In this document: positions 7,965 through 20,944 of the stretch, one piece after another
Position numbering within the stretch: the first letter of the stretch is position 1
Layout of the letters: every line of letters starts with the position of its first letter
Assembly: GCA_030762935.1 (NCBI GenBank)
Contig: CM060890.1
Coordinates: 151,007,129-151,071,128, forward strand
Source: Hymenopus coronatus
Lineage: Eukaryota; Arthropoda; Insecta; Mantodea; Hymenopodidae
DNA: 64,000 nt
Reading direction: 5' to 3'
The notes under the pieces: model-generated
Seen by the model: the letters and a program-made list of their open reading frames with translations, nothing else
Databases searched by the model: none
What the model was told of the DNA's origin: nothing
Position numbers and translations under genes: made by a program

Positions 7965-10900
7965 TTAGTCCTTAAGTAGAAATTTACCAATCCCGTCCGC
8001 GTCTTCCACGCCTGCCGGTAGTGCCCAGCATGCTTCTAATTCTACATTTGCGGTGGTAAAGAATCGCGGTAAATACTTTTCCCTCCATTCTTCCGTTCCC
8101 CTACTTCTTGCCAAAATATGTGCCCACAACTCGTCCTTCTCACAAATGGGGCAGATTCTTATGCCATTCTCGTCAGCACTTTTTATCATCCGCCACGCTT
8201 CTAGTCTAATCCTCGCGAGCCCCTCTCTAATCAGTTTGATACCTGTTTTGATGAATTGCCCTTACCCCACTCCGATTTTAGGCCAGGCTGTGCTTATGAA
8301 ACCTTCTCGATTAATCGCGCAATTATTTCTTGTCTGTCGATATCATAGAGGCGGATCTTAATTTTTCTCCAAATTCTCTGTCTGTTTGCCTGCCCCGCCA
8401 CCCAAATGTATCCCATCCCATAGTTTCCGAACCCTTCTTAAATTTGATGCCCACGTTGAATTACCTTCCATTCTCGACTGTTCAAGGTAGCAGACTGCCC
8501 TAATTAGAAATTGGTTTCCCTGAACGATTCTCATTCAACATTTAACTGCTCTGATTTTGCACTCTATCGTTTTACTACCCGAATTCCCTCATCATTCCAC
8601 AGTTGGCCGTACCCCTCTCTACTCCCAGAATTTCTTTCAAAAATTGGGTCCTCACCTGGTTCAATACCCTGTTTGTTCCCACCCCCATATTTCTCCTGCA
8701 TATGTCATCGTGGATCTAACTGTCGCTCCGTATACAGTTTCCATTAAGATTACAGGTATATTCGGAATTCTGCAGCATATCCGGAGAGCTTCCACGGCTT
8801 TCACCCTTGCCTTGTGTTTCGTGGTGTCAATGTGCTTTGTCCATTTTCCGTTCATTGTAAATGTGAGTTCTAAGTACACAAAGGTTTGACATTGTCCAGT
8901 ATCTGTGCTGCATATGTCCAAGTCTCCTCCTTGCTATAAACCGAACCATTTTTGAAAGTTATTGCCTTAGTCTTATTCACATTAACTGTAAGCAGCCATT
9001 CATCGCAATAATTCTTAAAGTTTGCCCAGTCCTCATTGCAATCCGTTAACTGTCGTTCAGCACCACACTAGGTCATCCGCGTATAAAAGTGCTGAGATTT
9101 GCAAATCTGCCACTACTGTTGCTTCGATACTGCTAGCATTGCGTTGGTATTATCATTCACGAAGAGATTAAATAGTAAGGGAGATAAAATACAGCCCTGC
9201 CTCACGCCCCTAAAGCTCTCCGACACACTGTTTCTGTCGTACTTTATACAGAATTCGACTTTTAGATAGACTGCCTGCAATGCTCTAATCATTTTACTTG
9301 CTAAGCCATTTCTGTGTAGTATATGCCGTAAAACATTATACGATTTCTAGAGCCAAATGCCTTCATAAAGTCAAGAAATGTACAATAAGCTTTCCCCGCT
9401 TAACTAATATTTGTTTTGCCTTAAAGTGTCTAAAATAAAAGCGGCGTCTATGGTTTTGTATCCTTCTCTGAAACCCATTTGAAATTTTGAGAGTTTGACA
9501 AATTTAGATTCCGAATCCTTTATCCGGTTATATAGTATAACTCTGCAATAGATTTTCTCTATAATTCGCAACAGAGTAGCCCCCCTATAGTTACCGGATT
9601 CCCTATAGCTCCCTTCCCTTTATAAATTGGATGGGTAAGGTAATTACCCTCAAGAAATAATATGTTACATATTTGGAGCATACTCCTACCAAACTCTTTA
9701 ACATTGACTGCGGCTTTAAAAACTTCTGGAGGCAACCCGTCCAACCCTGGAGCTTGCAATCCTTTCGGCTCTTCAGCGCCTGTGCTATTTCCCTTGTTGA
9801 AATGTCCTCGTCCAGTATTGGGATCTCCAGATTTCCCAAAATTTGTACTTCCCTTGTTATAACAACTCCAACCCCTTCTTCTTCCCCAAATATTTCTTTA
9901 AAATGCATTGCCCATTTTGTGAGAGAAATTTCGTTGGGCCCCTGACGGTTGCCTTTTAAATTCCTTACAACTTGCCATATCTCAGCGTTATCCCACCGTG
10001 TTAAAACGTTAGTAATTTTCTGAGTTATTTTGTCTTGCCACATAGTTCACGTTTCCCGTATGAGCTATTTATAGTCGTTTGGATTTCTGGTGAAAATTCA
10101 CCTAATGTCTACCCTCCCCTCCCTTCTGAATTTTTGCACAGCCTCCTCAAATCTGCATTGCTAGTCATACCAACAGTTGAAAGTTTTCTCTTACCACGTA
10201 TTCCGGCTTTCGTTGCCACCGCAGCCGATGCTATTATGTCTGTTAGTTCCTCCGCTGTTTCTGCGTTCTTTACCCTTAAACACCTTTGCAGATTATGAAC
10301 GAAAACTTCTGTTTCTACCAGTTTCCACAAAAATTTACTCATCAATATCCCTTCCTCCCCCTTGCCTCTGCGTGTAATTGTTCCTCAAAGGCCTTCGCAA
10401 CCGGACACTCATACGACTCGATACGATCCCCCACTCCCCACCCAAACATTTCTAATTCTGCCTATTAATCCCTGATTTATCAAAATAAATTTGATTACAC
10501 TACCGCCATTTCATTTATGAAAGTGAGTTCCCCCTCTCGATCCACACCTTACTTCCCATTCATTATTTCTAGAGAGAAAGCATCACGGAAAGCAAATAAT
10601 TACATTCCCTCCCCATTAATAAAGCGATCCTTGGTCTTTTGCTGACCTCCGTGGAGATCCTCCCCTCCTCCACGACCTCCTGTTACAGAAGCATTCTCCC
10701 CTCCTCGCATTAAAATCTCCTAAGAGAATAAATTCAGAACTCGAAAAATATTCCTGTAACTGCACCAAAATTTCGGTTAAGTCGCTGAAAAAAAATCTAT
10801 TTGCATACTTGGACGTTGCTGGCTGCTGTGTAATCTTATAGTTATTATATGTGCTCCCTCCCTCCTGTGCCAAAGATACAACAATCAGCCCTTCCAAACT

Positions 10901-11270
10901 GATTTCTAATTTAATTATCTCAGCTTTCAACTCAGAGTTGAATGAAACTCATACCCCTTTGGCCACCTTCCCCTTGTCACTAAAACTATATAAGTTAGCA
11001 AGTGTAACATTTTCACAATTTCTTAGCCAAGTTTCTGTCAAACATACAATGTCAAAATTAATAAGGAAAAACAAGAAATTCTCACCTCCCAACCTTTTTC
11101 TGCAGTCTTTGATGTTCCTCAGAGAAGGAGTTGAGTCCTATTGTGTTCCCGGCTGCTGTCCCTTCTGATGAAGCCTCTTCTCTCCCTTTCACTTGATGCA
11201 CCTGTTGCTGCTCCATACGCTCCAACTCCTGACGGCTCCAGACTCGCCCGTTAATGATGAGCAGCATGGC
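7965..11270 (-). pseudogene. Decayed non-LTR (LINE) retrotransposon pol
   Basis: On the minus strand, from high to low coordinates, the order is that of a LINE ORF2. The endonuclease shows a LTETW motif (about 11027-11042) and a LLGDFNAR motif (about 10705-10725). A linker is open at 9603-10043. The RT begins with APGLDGLPPEVFK and PIYKGKG, then GVRQGCILSPLLFN (about 9165-9210) and the catalytic LLYADD (9072-9083). A C-terminal Cys/His tail (CPICEKDELWAHIL, about 8110-8150) ends at 7965. Many frameshifts and stops break the frame, and the region between RT and tail is badly decayed. A complete copy would nick DNA and copy its RNA at the target. The subfamily cannot be fixed from these pieces; the layout fits the R1/Jockey/I group. 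The 5' end near 11270 is approximate. Confidence 0.8.
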
Positions 11271-12600
11271 AGCCTTGCTTCCTGGCCTTCTTACGCGCCT
11301 ACTATAGACTCATGCTCGTCTCACGTAAATAACGAGCATCTGGGCCAGCTTACAGATATTGCCACGTCGACCTACTCGATGAGGCCTCTCCACACCAAAC
11401 TCGCGGAGTTTGTGAGATAATATTTTGCACTACTTCCTCCGTCATCTCTCCTGCTTCTTCAGTCACAAAATATAGCTAGGTAGTCCACTGCCACTTCAAG
11501 CGCACGCATCGGAACTGATACTTCTCCAACGAACATTCCAGCGATTTTAGGTTGCACTTCTCAAATTCAAAACGCATTTCATCCCGGACTGTTCAATAAG
11601 TTCCCGCAAGCTCTCCATTGTCGAACTTCTCTCAAGTAGCTACAAGCAAGACACAAAACAGAGCGTACTCTTTCACGGTCGGACTGCCAACATTATAATA
11701 GCATTTAACTATCACTTTAGCTTACTTCTCTTGTTCCTGCAGGTAGAGTGATGCCCGTGCAGTCAGAGTGCCATAAAGGACATTGCCAAGACAACTTCCT
11801 TAAATTCACTTACCATTTCCGTGAATTCGACATTACACTTAGTAGCATTAGGTCATTTTAGACAGCATTTGTTTTGATCCAGCAAGCCGCTGAACATAGA
11901 ACTTGTCAAGGCATATACATGTGTACGTATATTTATATACTACAAAACAAAATAAATAAACCTCTGGTTCTAAAAGTACGGGTTAGACATATAATCAAAC
12001 CATTTGGCTTTTGTCACTGTACTGTACTTAATGTGATCCATAAAATCATATGTGCTTCCTCATTTACATGCACATATAAACAAAGAGTATCAAAAGTCAC
12101 TGTTAAATGTATAAATAAGTATCAGTTCATTATGGAACACTGATGAAACGTCAGATGATAGTTTTCTAATTATCGACATAATAGACATCACTAATAACTA
12201 AAATATGATTATCGTATTATGTACGCTCCTGAGTGCATATATATCACAATCTACGATACATATTTACAAATATGTTGTATTTACAATGCAAAAATGCACA
12301 AATTTAAATTATGTATTAATTAAATATACAACAGTGCAAAACATCATTGGATCTGGCCTTTTGTGGTTGTTAAATACTAAAAAATGCATCTGATTCATGC
12401 ATGCGTGTTTAATATACAGCAGTTTAATATGTGTATAAAGCACACACTTGTACCCACTCACACACACACACACATACACAGTAGTATGCACAAAAACGCA
12501 ATACTTTATAATACGTATAAAACATTAATCATTAAGGTATTGTCAGACAGATGTCACTTAAATATTTATCTACAAAATAACATTATTTATTACATAGGTA
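11271..12600. other. Non-coding, AT-rich; nothing recognised
   Basis: The first few hundred bases (to about 11500) are less AT-rich and may be leftover 5' sequence of the neighbouring LINE. The rest has no coding motif. A short CA run sits at about 12459-12480. Confidence 0.5.
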
Positions 12601-13345
12601 CTCCTTAAGGGAGGCCTGAAATTGCTAACTTTTTCCTTGAGATTACTGAGGAGAGCATTAAATATCTTGATTGTTTTGTAATATATCATTGGGATTATGA
12701 ATATATCCCTTTTGTTTAGTATTAATGTTATGTATTTCCATGTTTGTTATAAAACTATGCCAATTAACTGCATAGAATTTTAAAATGGATAATATATAAA
12801 CGCAAGGTAAGGTGAGTATGGCCAATTTTTGAAATAGTTCTTTGCATGACTGTTTACTGTAAGCATTACAGATTATTCATATAGCCTCTTCTGTATCCGG
12901 GATATGCATTTACTATCCACTAAATTACCCCAGAATATTATTCCATACTCAATAATAGAGTTAGATAGGCAAAATATACCAATTTAAGTGTATCAATTGA
13001 GTGAAATTTAACCAGTGCACGGAGAGCATAACATGCTGAGCTAAGTTTAGGTGCGATGTAGCTAATATGTGACTTCCAGTTCAAATGCATATCTACCTGA
13101 AAGTCAATAACTTTGACTTCATTTAGCTGTTCTAACAATGTATCATTAATTCCTATTTCTAGTGTTTGTGGTAAACGAGTAGTTACACATTCAATTGATT
13201 TTGTATTTTCAAGGTTTACTTAGAGGTTGTTTGCTTTAAACCAACTTGAGGTACAATTTAGAACATAGTTTAATTTCACTACACAGCCATTGACATCTTT
13301 ACTTGTAACTAGAACACTAGTGTCATCTGCGAATAAATGAACATC
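12600..13345 (-). pseudogene. LINE reverse transcriptase fragment, second family
   Basis: The minus strand from 13345 reads LFADDTSVLVTSKDVNG, with the RT catalytic FADD motif at 13319-13333. It continues through SSWFKANNL, one stop, then VDMHLNWKSHISYIAPKLSS and LKLVYFAYL, which is the typical post-palm and thumb order of a LINE RT. A frame change near 12940 leads into EYGIIFWGN and RIQKRLYE, which are also standard for this region. This is a different LINE from the one at 7965-11270, because the motifs differ. It is 5'-truncated at the tandem tract beginning near 13346, and its 3' end fades out near 12600. It is dead. Confidence 0.75.
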
Positions 13346-13860
13346 TAGCTAACTGCCTGTCTATTTAATCTAATCTATATAGCTATCTATCTATTTAATC
13401 TAACCTAATATATCTAGCTGCCTGTCTTTTAATGTAAGCTATCTAGCCGTATATCTATTTAATCTAATCTATCTAGCTGCCTATTTATTTAATCTAACCT
13501 ATCTAGCCTTCTTTCTATTTAATCTACCCTAATCTATCTAGCCGTCTATCTATTTACTCTAACCTATTTAGCTATCTGTCTATCTATTTAATTATTTAAT
13601 CTAACCTAATATATCTATTTATTTAATCTAATCTATATAGTTGTCTATCTATTTAATTTAATCTATATAGCTGACTGTCTATATGCTTAATCTAAACTAT
13701 ACTATCTAGATGTCTGTCTATTTAATCTAAGCTAATGTGTTTAGCGGTCCATCTACATAGCCTATCTCGTTGTTTATCTATTTAATCTGAATTACGCTAT
13801 TTAGCGGTTGTGTAACTATTTAACCTAATTTAATCTAAACTCTCTATTCACTTCATTTCA
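13346..13860. repeat. Irregular CTATCTATTTAATCTAA tandem tract
   Basis: About 500 bp of imperfect tandem sequence built from TCTA, TTTAATCTAACC and TATCTAGCTGCCTGTC blocks. The repeat distance varies from roughly 35 to 45 bases. Its right end fades into unique sequence near 13860. The left end sits exactly where the LINE RT fragment starts. Confidence 0.85.
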
Positions 13861-14224
13861 TACAAAATACATACTTGCCCGTAGATCCAAGACTAAAGTT
13901 TATGTGGAAAAAATCGCATGAGTCCTCATATCGTTTTCTTTATCTGTGCTATAAAAACTTTCCTTGTGAAAGCTTATTTTTATATACGTAATGCTAATCA
14001 GGATAAACATTGCCAGAATTTGTCGTTTTAGAAACGGAAATAACGGAATACGCTAGGCTAAAACAATAGTCGAATCTTTTAAAATTGGGTCACTAAGCGT
14101 AAGAATTGAAATTATTTTCTTTTCGCTTGGCAGGAGTACACAAACGAGAGACGAAAAGAAATATGTCTCCGTTTGAGATAAGTTTAAGTTCCTTAAAATA
14201 ACTGGGAATACCTTGAAACCGGTT

Positions 14225-14591
14225 AACTCTATTAAATGGTGTGTTTTAATGAGATCTACATTTTTGTGTAATAAGTTTTTTTGTATATCCCTTACAGTTT
14301 GCCAGTTGTACATAAGTCATCCAAAATGAAGAGGTCTTTGGAGGCTGTTGCCAGAAAATCAAGATATATATTTTATTTGTCATTAAAATATTTAACATGC
14401 AACATTTTAATAAAAAGTGTTGCAGCAATTGTTTAGAAAATCAAAAATTTAGAAAAATTTTCAACGTAAAGGTTAGTTGGGGTGGGGTGATTTTCTTGAA
14501 AATCTACATGTCGCATTCTTGGAAGATACTGAACTCAAATACTAAGTTTGAAGTTAAGCGCCTTTTTGTTTTGGAGCTATGCTGCCCACAA

Positions 14592-14622
<31 letters not shown>

Positions 14623-14750
14623 GACATGTTTCTAAAACTTCTTTTCTGGATTCAGGGGGACTTAAATCATGTATTTCCGGTGAATTCTCGATATCGAATG
14701 TTTGGGTGCAATGCAATACCTTTTCTATCCACTATGTACAAAGTGGATTC
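14225..14750 (+). repeat. R830 dispersed repeat copy with CA tract
   Basis: This copy has TGTGTTTTAATGAGATCTAC, the GATTTTCTTGAAAATCTAC block, GTTTTGGAGCTATGCTGCCC, a (CA)n run at 14589-14616, the GATTCAGGGGGACTTAAA segment and an end near CCACTATGTACAAAGTGG. More decayed R830 sequence may extend left to about 14050. Confidence 0.75.
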
Positions 14751-14879
14751 AGTTAACAACCGGATAGTTGTAAAAAAAATACATAACTTGGACAAAGCGT
14801 GTATCTCTATATTATGTCTTAATGGTGACCGAGAGCTATTATCGGCACATCTGCCTCGCGAACGGAATGCTGGTGTTCA

Positions 14880-15240
14880 GTGAAGTGCACCAATGTGGAG
14901 CAGCGAGTGTCATTACACTTTGTCAGCAGAAAGCTTGAAACCAATCGAAATTTACCATCGGATAGCAGTGCAATACGGTGAACGTTGTTTGAGTTGAACA
15001 CAAGTGTATGAGTGGGCAGATAATCTCAAACGAGTACGAACTGAAACAAGTGCTGGTAAGGTCATGTTGGTACAATAAGGGAACATTACATGTCGAAAGG
15101 TCAAGACGTACGTAAACCTTGTGTGTCAAAATTTGGAACAAAAATTTTGAGGAAGCGGCGTGAACTGGTGTACTGTTACTGCATGACACACACTGCTAGA
15201 GTCACGTTACTTACCATTCAAGACCTGAAATACTCTACAG
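14880..15240 (+). pseudogene. Mariner-type transposase remnant
   Basis: In one frame, 14932-15060 encodes SLKPIEIYHRIAVQYGERCL, a stop, then TQVYEWADNLKRVRTETSAG. This matches the N-terminal helix-turn-helix of a mariner-type transposase. The central part is deleted. From about 15160 the sequence encodes THTARVTLLTIQDLKYST, which is the stretch after the second catalytic Asp in that family. The next family segment (DLAPSDYH-F-P-KEALGG) is what makes up the tandem array beginning at 15241. It is a different mariner from the two other copies. Dead. Confidence 0.65.
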
Positions 15241-16495
15241 ATTAGCACAGTTTATATCCCACAGAAAGAAGCTCTTAGTGACCCAAGTCTAGGCGGCAGT
15301 AAATAACTGGTTACCATACGTCCTCAAGAATTCTCTGGATCTGGCAGCTTCAGATTATCGCAGTTTCGAACCCATAGAAAGAAGCTGTAGGTGGCAGTAA
15401 AACCTGGTTAAATACACCCTCAAGAATTCTCTGGATCTAGCAGCTTCAGATTATCGCAGTTTTGAACCCATGGAAAGAAGCTCTAGGTGGCAGTAAATAC
15501 CTGGTTAAATACACCCTCAAGAATTCTCTGGATATGGCACCTTCAGATTATCACAGTTTTGAACCCATAGAAAGAAGCTCTAGGTGGCAGTAAATACCTG
15601 GTTAAACACAGCCCAAGAATTCTCTGGATCTGGCACCTTCAGATTATCTCAGTTCTGAACCCACAGAAAGAAGCTCTAGGTGGCAGTAAATACCTGGTTA
15701 AACATAGCCCAAGAATTCTCTGGATCTGACACCTTCAGATTATCACAGTTTTGAACCCATAGAAAGAAGCTCTAGGTGGCAGTAAATACCTGGTTAAACA
15801 CAGCCCAAGAATTCTCTGGATCTGGCACCTTCAGATTATCTCAGTTCTGAACCCACAGAAAGAAGCTCTAGGCGGCAGTAAATACCTGGTTAAACACACC
15901 CTCAAGAATTCTATTGATCTGGCACCTTCAGATTATCACAGTTTTGAACCCACAGAAAAAAGCTCTAGGCGGCAGTAAATACCTGGTTAAACACAGCCCA
16001 AGAATTCTCTTGATCTGGCACCTTCAGATTATCACAGTTTTGAACCCACAGAAAGAAGCTGTAAGTGGCAGTAAATACCTGGTTAAACACAGCCCAAGAA
16101 TTCTCTGGATCTGGCACCTTCAGATTATCTCAGTTCTGAACCCACAGAAAGAAGCTCTAGGCGGCAGTAAATACCTGGTTAAACACACCCTCAAGAATTC
16201 TATTGATCTGGCACCTTCAGATTATCACAGTTTTGAACCCACAGAAAAAAGCTCTAGGCGGCAGTAAATACCTGGTTAAACACAGCCCAAGAATTCTCTT
16301 GATCTGGCACCTTCAGATTATCACAGTTTTGAACCCACAGAAAGAAGCTGTAAGTGGCAGTAAATACCTGGTTAAACACAGCCCAAGAATTCTCTGGATC
16401 TGGCAGAGTATCATTGTTTTTAACCCACAGAAAGAAGCTCCTGGTGGTCCAAGTCTAGGAGGCAGTAAATACCTGGTTATGCGCACACCCTCAAG
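15241..16495 (+). repeat. 96-97 bp tandem array derived from mariner transposase
   Basis: About 13 direct units. CCTGGTTAAA recurs at 15500, 15597, 15693 and 15789, giving a 96-97 bp period. Each unit encodes, in one frame, LAPSDYHSFEP, and after a frame change NPQKEALGGSKYL. These correspond to the family segment around the third catalytic Asp (SPDLAPSDYH..FGPLKEALGG). The first unit (15272-15310) and the last (near 16445) both keep an extra GACCCAAGTCTAGG-like piece that inner units lack. That fits growth from an original single copy whose ends remain. Blocks starting at 15914 and 16203 are nearly identical, which shows a 289 bp (three-unit) step of amplification. Long open frames here are a by-product of the periodicity. 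Confidence 0.85.
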
Positions 16496-16499
16496 AAAA

Positions 16500-16610
16500 G
16501 GTAATTGGAAAAAGGTCCGTGTGTGCATGTGTGTATGCGTGTGTGTATCTGTAGACAGCATAGCCTCAAAAACGAAAAGACCGTTAAACACTAAACTTGG
16601 TATTTAAGTA
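16500..16610 (-). repeat. R830 fragment between mariner array and satellite B
   Basis: It contains the complement of the R830 CA tract (GTGTGTGCATGTGTGTATG), then AGCATAGCCTCAAAAACGAA and AAACTTGGTATTTAAG. It is cut off directly by the first satellite B unit at about 16611. Confidence 0.7.
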
Positions 16611-19600
16611 CTCTGGACATTTGATCTCTTTCCCTGATTGTAACAGGTATGTCTGAGTATCTCAGTTGTCATAGACGCTGAACTTTTGATCTCTTTCCCA
16701 GATTATATCATGTAGATCTGGGTGCCTCAGTTGTTCTAGATGCTCAACTTCTGATCACTTTCCCTGATTATATCATGCAGGTCTAGTTATATCAGACGCT
16801 GGAATTTTGAACCCCTTTTGATCCCTTTCCCTGACTGTATCATGTAGTTCTAGGTATCTCAGTTTTCCTCTAGACGCTGGAATTTGGATCTTTTTCCCTG
16901 ACTCTATTATGTAGGTCTCGGTGCCTCAGTTGTCCCAGACGCTGGATTTGTTATCTCTTTACCTGATCGTATCATGTTGGTCTGGGTATTTCAGTTGTCC
17001 TAGACGCTGGACATTTGGTCCCTTTCCCTGATTGTATCATGTAGGTGGATATCTCAGTTGTCCTAGATGCTGAACTTTTTATCACTTTCCCTGACTGCAT
17101 ATTGTAAGGTTGGGTGTCTGAGTTTTCCTAGACGCTGAACTTTTGATCACTTTCCCATACTCTATCATGTAGGTCTGGGTGCCTCAATTGTCCTAGACGT
17201 TGGACATTTGATTCCTTTCCCTGATTGTATCATGTACGTCTGGGTGCCTCAGTTGTCCTAGAAACTGGACATTTGATCCCCTTCCGTGATTATATCATGT
17301 AGGTCTGGGTATCTCAGCTGTCCTAGACGCTGCACTTTTGATCACTTTTCCTTACTCTATCATGTAGAGCTGGGTGTCTCAGTTGTCCTAGACGCTGGAC
17401 TTTTGATCACTTTCCCTTACTCTATCATGTAGGTCTGGGTGCCTCAGTTGTCCTAGACGCTGCACTTTTGATCACTTTCCCTTACTCTATCATGTAGGTC
17501 TGGGTATCTCAGCTGTCCTAGACGCTGCACTTTTGATCACTTTCCCTTACTCTATCATGTAGGTCTGGGTGCCTCAGTTGTCCTAGACGCTGACTTTTGA
17601 TCACTTTCCCTGACTACATCATGTAGGTCTGGGTGCCTCAGTTGTCCTGGACGCTGGACTTAGGTCACTTTCCCTTACTCTATCATGTAGGTCTGGGTGC
17701 CTCAGTTGTCCTAGCCGCTGACTTTTGATCACTTTCCCTGACTACATCATGTAGGTCTGGGTGCCTCAGTTGTCCTGGACGCTGGACTTAGGTCACTTTC
17801 CCTTACTCTATCATGTAGGTCTGGGTGCCTCAGTTGTCCTAGACGCTGACTTTTGATCACTTTCCCTGACTACATCATGTAGGTCTGGGTGCCTCAGTTG
17901 TCCTGGACGCTGGACTTAGGTCACTTTCCCTTACTCTATCATGTAGGTCTGGGTGCCTCAGTTGTCCTAGACGCTGACTTTTGATCACTTTCCCTGACTA
18001 CATCATGTAGGTCTGGGTGTCTCAGTTGTCCTAGACGCTGGACTTTTGATCACTTTTCCTTACTCTACCATGTAGGTCTGGGTGCCTCAGTTGTCCTGGA
18101 CGCTGGACTTAGGTCACTTTCCCTTACTCTATCATGTAGGTCTGGGTGTCTCAGTTGTCCTAGCCGCTGAACTTTTGATCACTTTAACTGGCTGCATATT
18201 GTAGGTCTGGGTGTCTGAGTTGTACTAGACGCTGAACTTTTGATCACTTTTCCTTACTCTACCATGTAGGTCTGGGTGTCTCAGTTGTCCTAGACGCTGA
18301 ACTTTTGATCACTTTCCCTTACTCTACCATGTAGGTCTGGGTGTCTCAGTTGTCCTAGCCGCTGAACTTTTGATCACTTTTCCTTACTCTATCATGTAGG
18401 TCTGGGTGTCTCAGTTGTCCTAGACGCTGAACTTTTGATCACTTTTCCTTACTCTATCATGTAGGTCTGGGTGTCTCAGTTGTCCTAGCCGCTGAACTTT
18501 TGATCACTTTTCCTTACTCTATCATGTAGGTCTGGGTGCCTCAGTTGTCCTAGACGCTGAACTTTTGATCACTTTCCCTTACTCTACCATGTAGGTCTGG
18601 GTGCCTCAGTTGTCCTGGACGCTGGACTTAGGTCACTTTCCCTTACTCTATCATGTAGGTCTGGGTGTCTCAGTTGTCCTAGACGCTGAACTTTTGATCA
18701 CTTTTCCTTACTCTATCATGTAGGTCTGGGTGTCTCAGTTGTCCTAGCCGCTGAACTTTTGATCACTTTTCCTTACTCTATCATGTAGGTCTGGGTGTCT
18801 CAGTTGTCCTAGACGCTGAACTTTTGATCACTTTCCCTTACTCTACCATGTAGGTCTGGGTGTCTCAGTTGTCCTAGCCGCTGAACTTTTGATCACTTTT
18901 CCTTACTCTATCATGTAGGTCTGGGTGTCTCAGTTGTCCTAGACGCTGAACTTTTGATCACTTTTCCTTACTCTATCATGTAGGTCTGGGTGTCTCAGTT
19001 GTCCTAGCCGCTGAACTTTTGATCACTTTTCCTTACTCTATCATGTAGGTCTGGGTGCCTCAGTTGTCCTAGACGCTGAACTTTTGATCACTTTCCCTTA
19101 CTCTACCATGTAGGTCTGGGTGCCTCAGTTGTCCTGGACGCTGGACTTAGGTCACTTTCCCTTACTCTATCATGTAGGTCTGGGTGTCTCAGTTGTCCTA
19201 GACGCTGAACTTTTGATCACTTTTCCTTACTCTATCATGTAGGTCTGGGTGTCTCAGTTGTCCTAGCCGCTGACTTTTGATCACTTTCCCTTACTCTACC
19301 ATGTAGGTCTGGGTGTCTCAGTTGTCCTAGCCGCTGACTTTTGATCACTTTCCCTTACTCTATCATGTAGGTCTGGGTGTCTCAGTTGTCCTAGACGCTG
19401 AACTTTTGATCACTTTTCCTTACTCTATCATGTAGGTCTGGGTGTCTCAGTTGTCCTAGACGCTGAACTTTTGATCACTTTTCCTTACTCTACCATGTAG
19501 GTCTGGGTGTCTCAGTTGTCCTAGACGCTGAACTTTTGATCACTTTTCCTTACTCTATCATGTAGGTCTGGGTGTCTCAGTTGTCCTAGCCGCTGAACTT

Positions 19601-20944
19601 TTGATCACTTTCCCTTACTCTATCATGTAGGTCTGGGTGTCTCAGTTGTCCTAGCCGCTGAACTTTTGATCACTTTCCCTTACTCTACCATGTAGGTCTG
19701 GGTGTCTCAGTTGTCCTAGACGCTGAACTTTTGATCACTTTTCCTTACTCTATCATGTAGGTCTGGGTGTCTCAGTTGTCCTAGACGCTGAACTTTTGAT
19801 CACTTTCCCTTACTCTACCATGTAGGTCTGGGTGTCTCAGTTGTCCTAGCCGCTGAACTTTTGATCACTTTTCCTTACTCTACCATGTAGGTCTGGGTGT
19901 CTCAGTTGTCCTAGACGCTGAACTTTTGATCACTTTCCCTTACTCTATCATGTAGGTCTGGGTGTCTCAGTTGTCCTAGCCGCTGAACTTTTGATCACTT
20001 TCCCTTACTCTACCATGTAGGTCTGGGTGTCTCAGTTGTCCTAGACGCTGAACTTTTGATCACTTTTCCTTACTCTATCATGTAGGTCTGGGTGTCTCAG
20101 TTGTCCTAGACGCTGAACTTTTGATCACTTTCCCTTACTCTACCATGTAGGTCTGGGTGTCTCAGTTGTCCTAGCCGCTGAACTTTTGATCACTTTTCCT
20201 TACTCTACCATGTAGGTCTGGGTGTCTCAGTTGTCCTAGACGCTGAACTTTTGATCACTTTTCCTTACTCTATCATGTAGGTCTGGGTGTCTCAGTTGTC
20301 CTAGCCGCTGAACTTTTGATCACTTTCCCTTACTCTATCATGTAGGTCTGGGTGTCTCAGTTGTCCTAGCCGCTGACTTTTGATCACTTTTCCTTACTCT
20401 ACCATGTAGGTCTGGGTGTCTCAGTTGTCCTAGCCGCTGACTTTTGATCACTTTTCCTTACTCTACCATGTAGGTCTGGGTGTCTCAGTTGTCCTAGCCG
20501 CTGAACTTTTGATCACTTTCCCTTACTCTATCATGTAGGTCTGGGTGCCTCAGTCGTCCTAGACGCTGGACCTTTGAATACTTTCCCTTACTCTATCATG
20601 TAGGTCTGGGTGTCTCAGTTGTCCTAGACGCTGAACTTTTGATCACTTTCCCTTACTCTATCATGTAGGTCTGGGTGTCTCAGTTGTCCTAGCCGCTGAA
20701 CTTTTGATCACTTTCCCTTACTCTACCATGTAGGTCTGGGTGTCTCAGTTGTCCTAGCCGCTGAACTTTTGATCACTTTTCCTTACTCTACCATGTAGGT
20801 CTGGGTGTCTCAGTTGTCCTAGCCGCTGACTTTTGATCACTTACCTTACTCTACCATGTAGGTCTGGGTGTCTCAGTTGTCCTAGCCGCTGAACTTTTGA
20901 TCACTTTTCCTTACTCTACCATGTAGGTCTGGGTGTCTCAGTTG

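Noticed and set aside
8053..8889. Plus-strand frames of 74-110 codons at 8053-8361, 8511-8747 and 8557-8889
   Set aside because: They are antisense to the decayed LINE pol, which has RT and endonuclease motifs on the minus strand.
15914..16607. Frames of 117 and 134 codons with WHLQIITVLNPQKEA repeats as a gene
   Set aside because: They are shifted-frame translations of the mariner-derived tandem array; the mariner-like residues are split between two frames.
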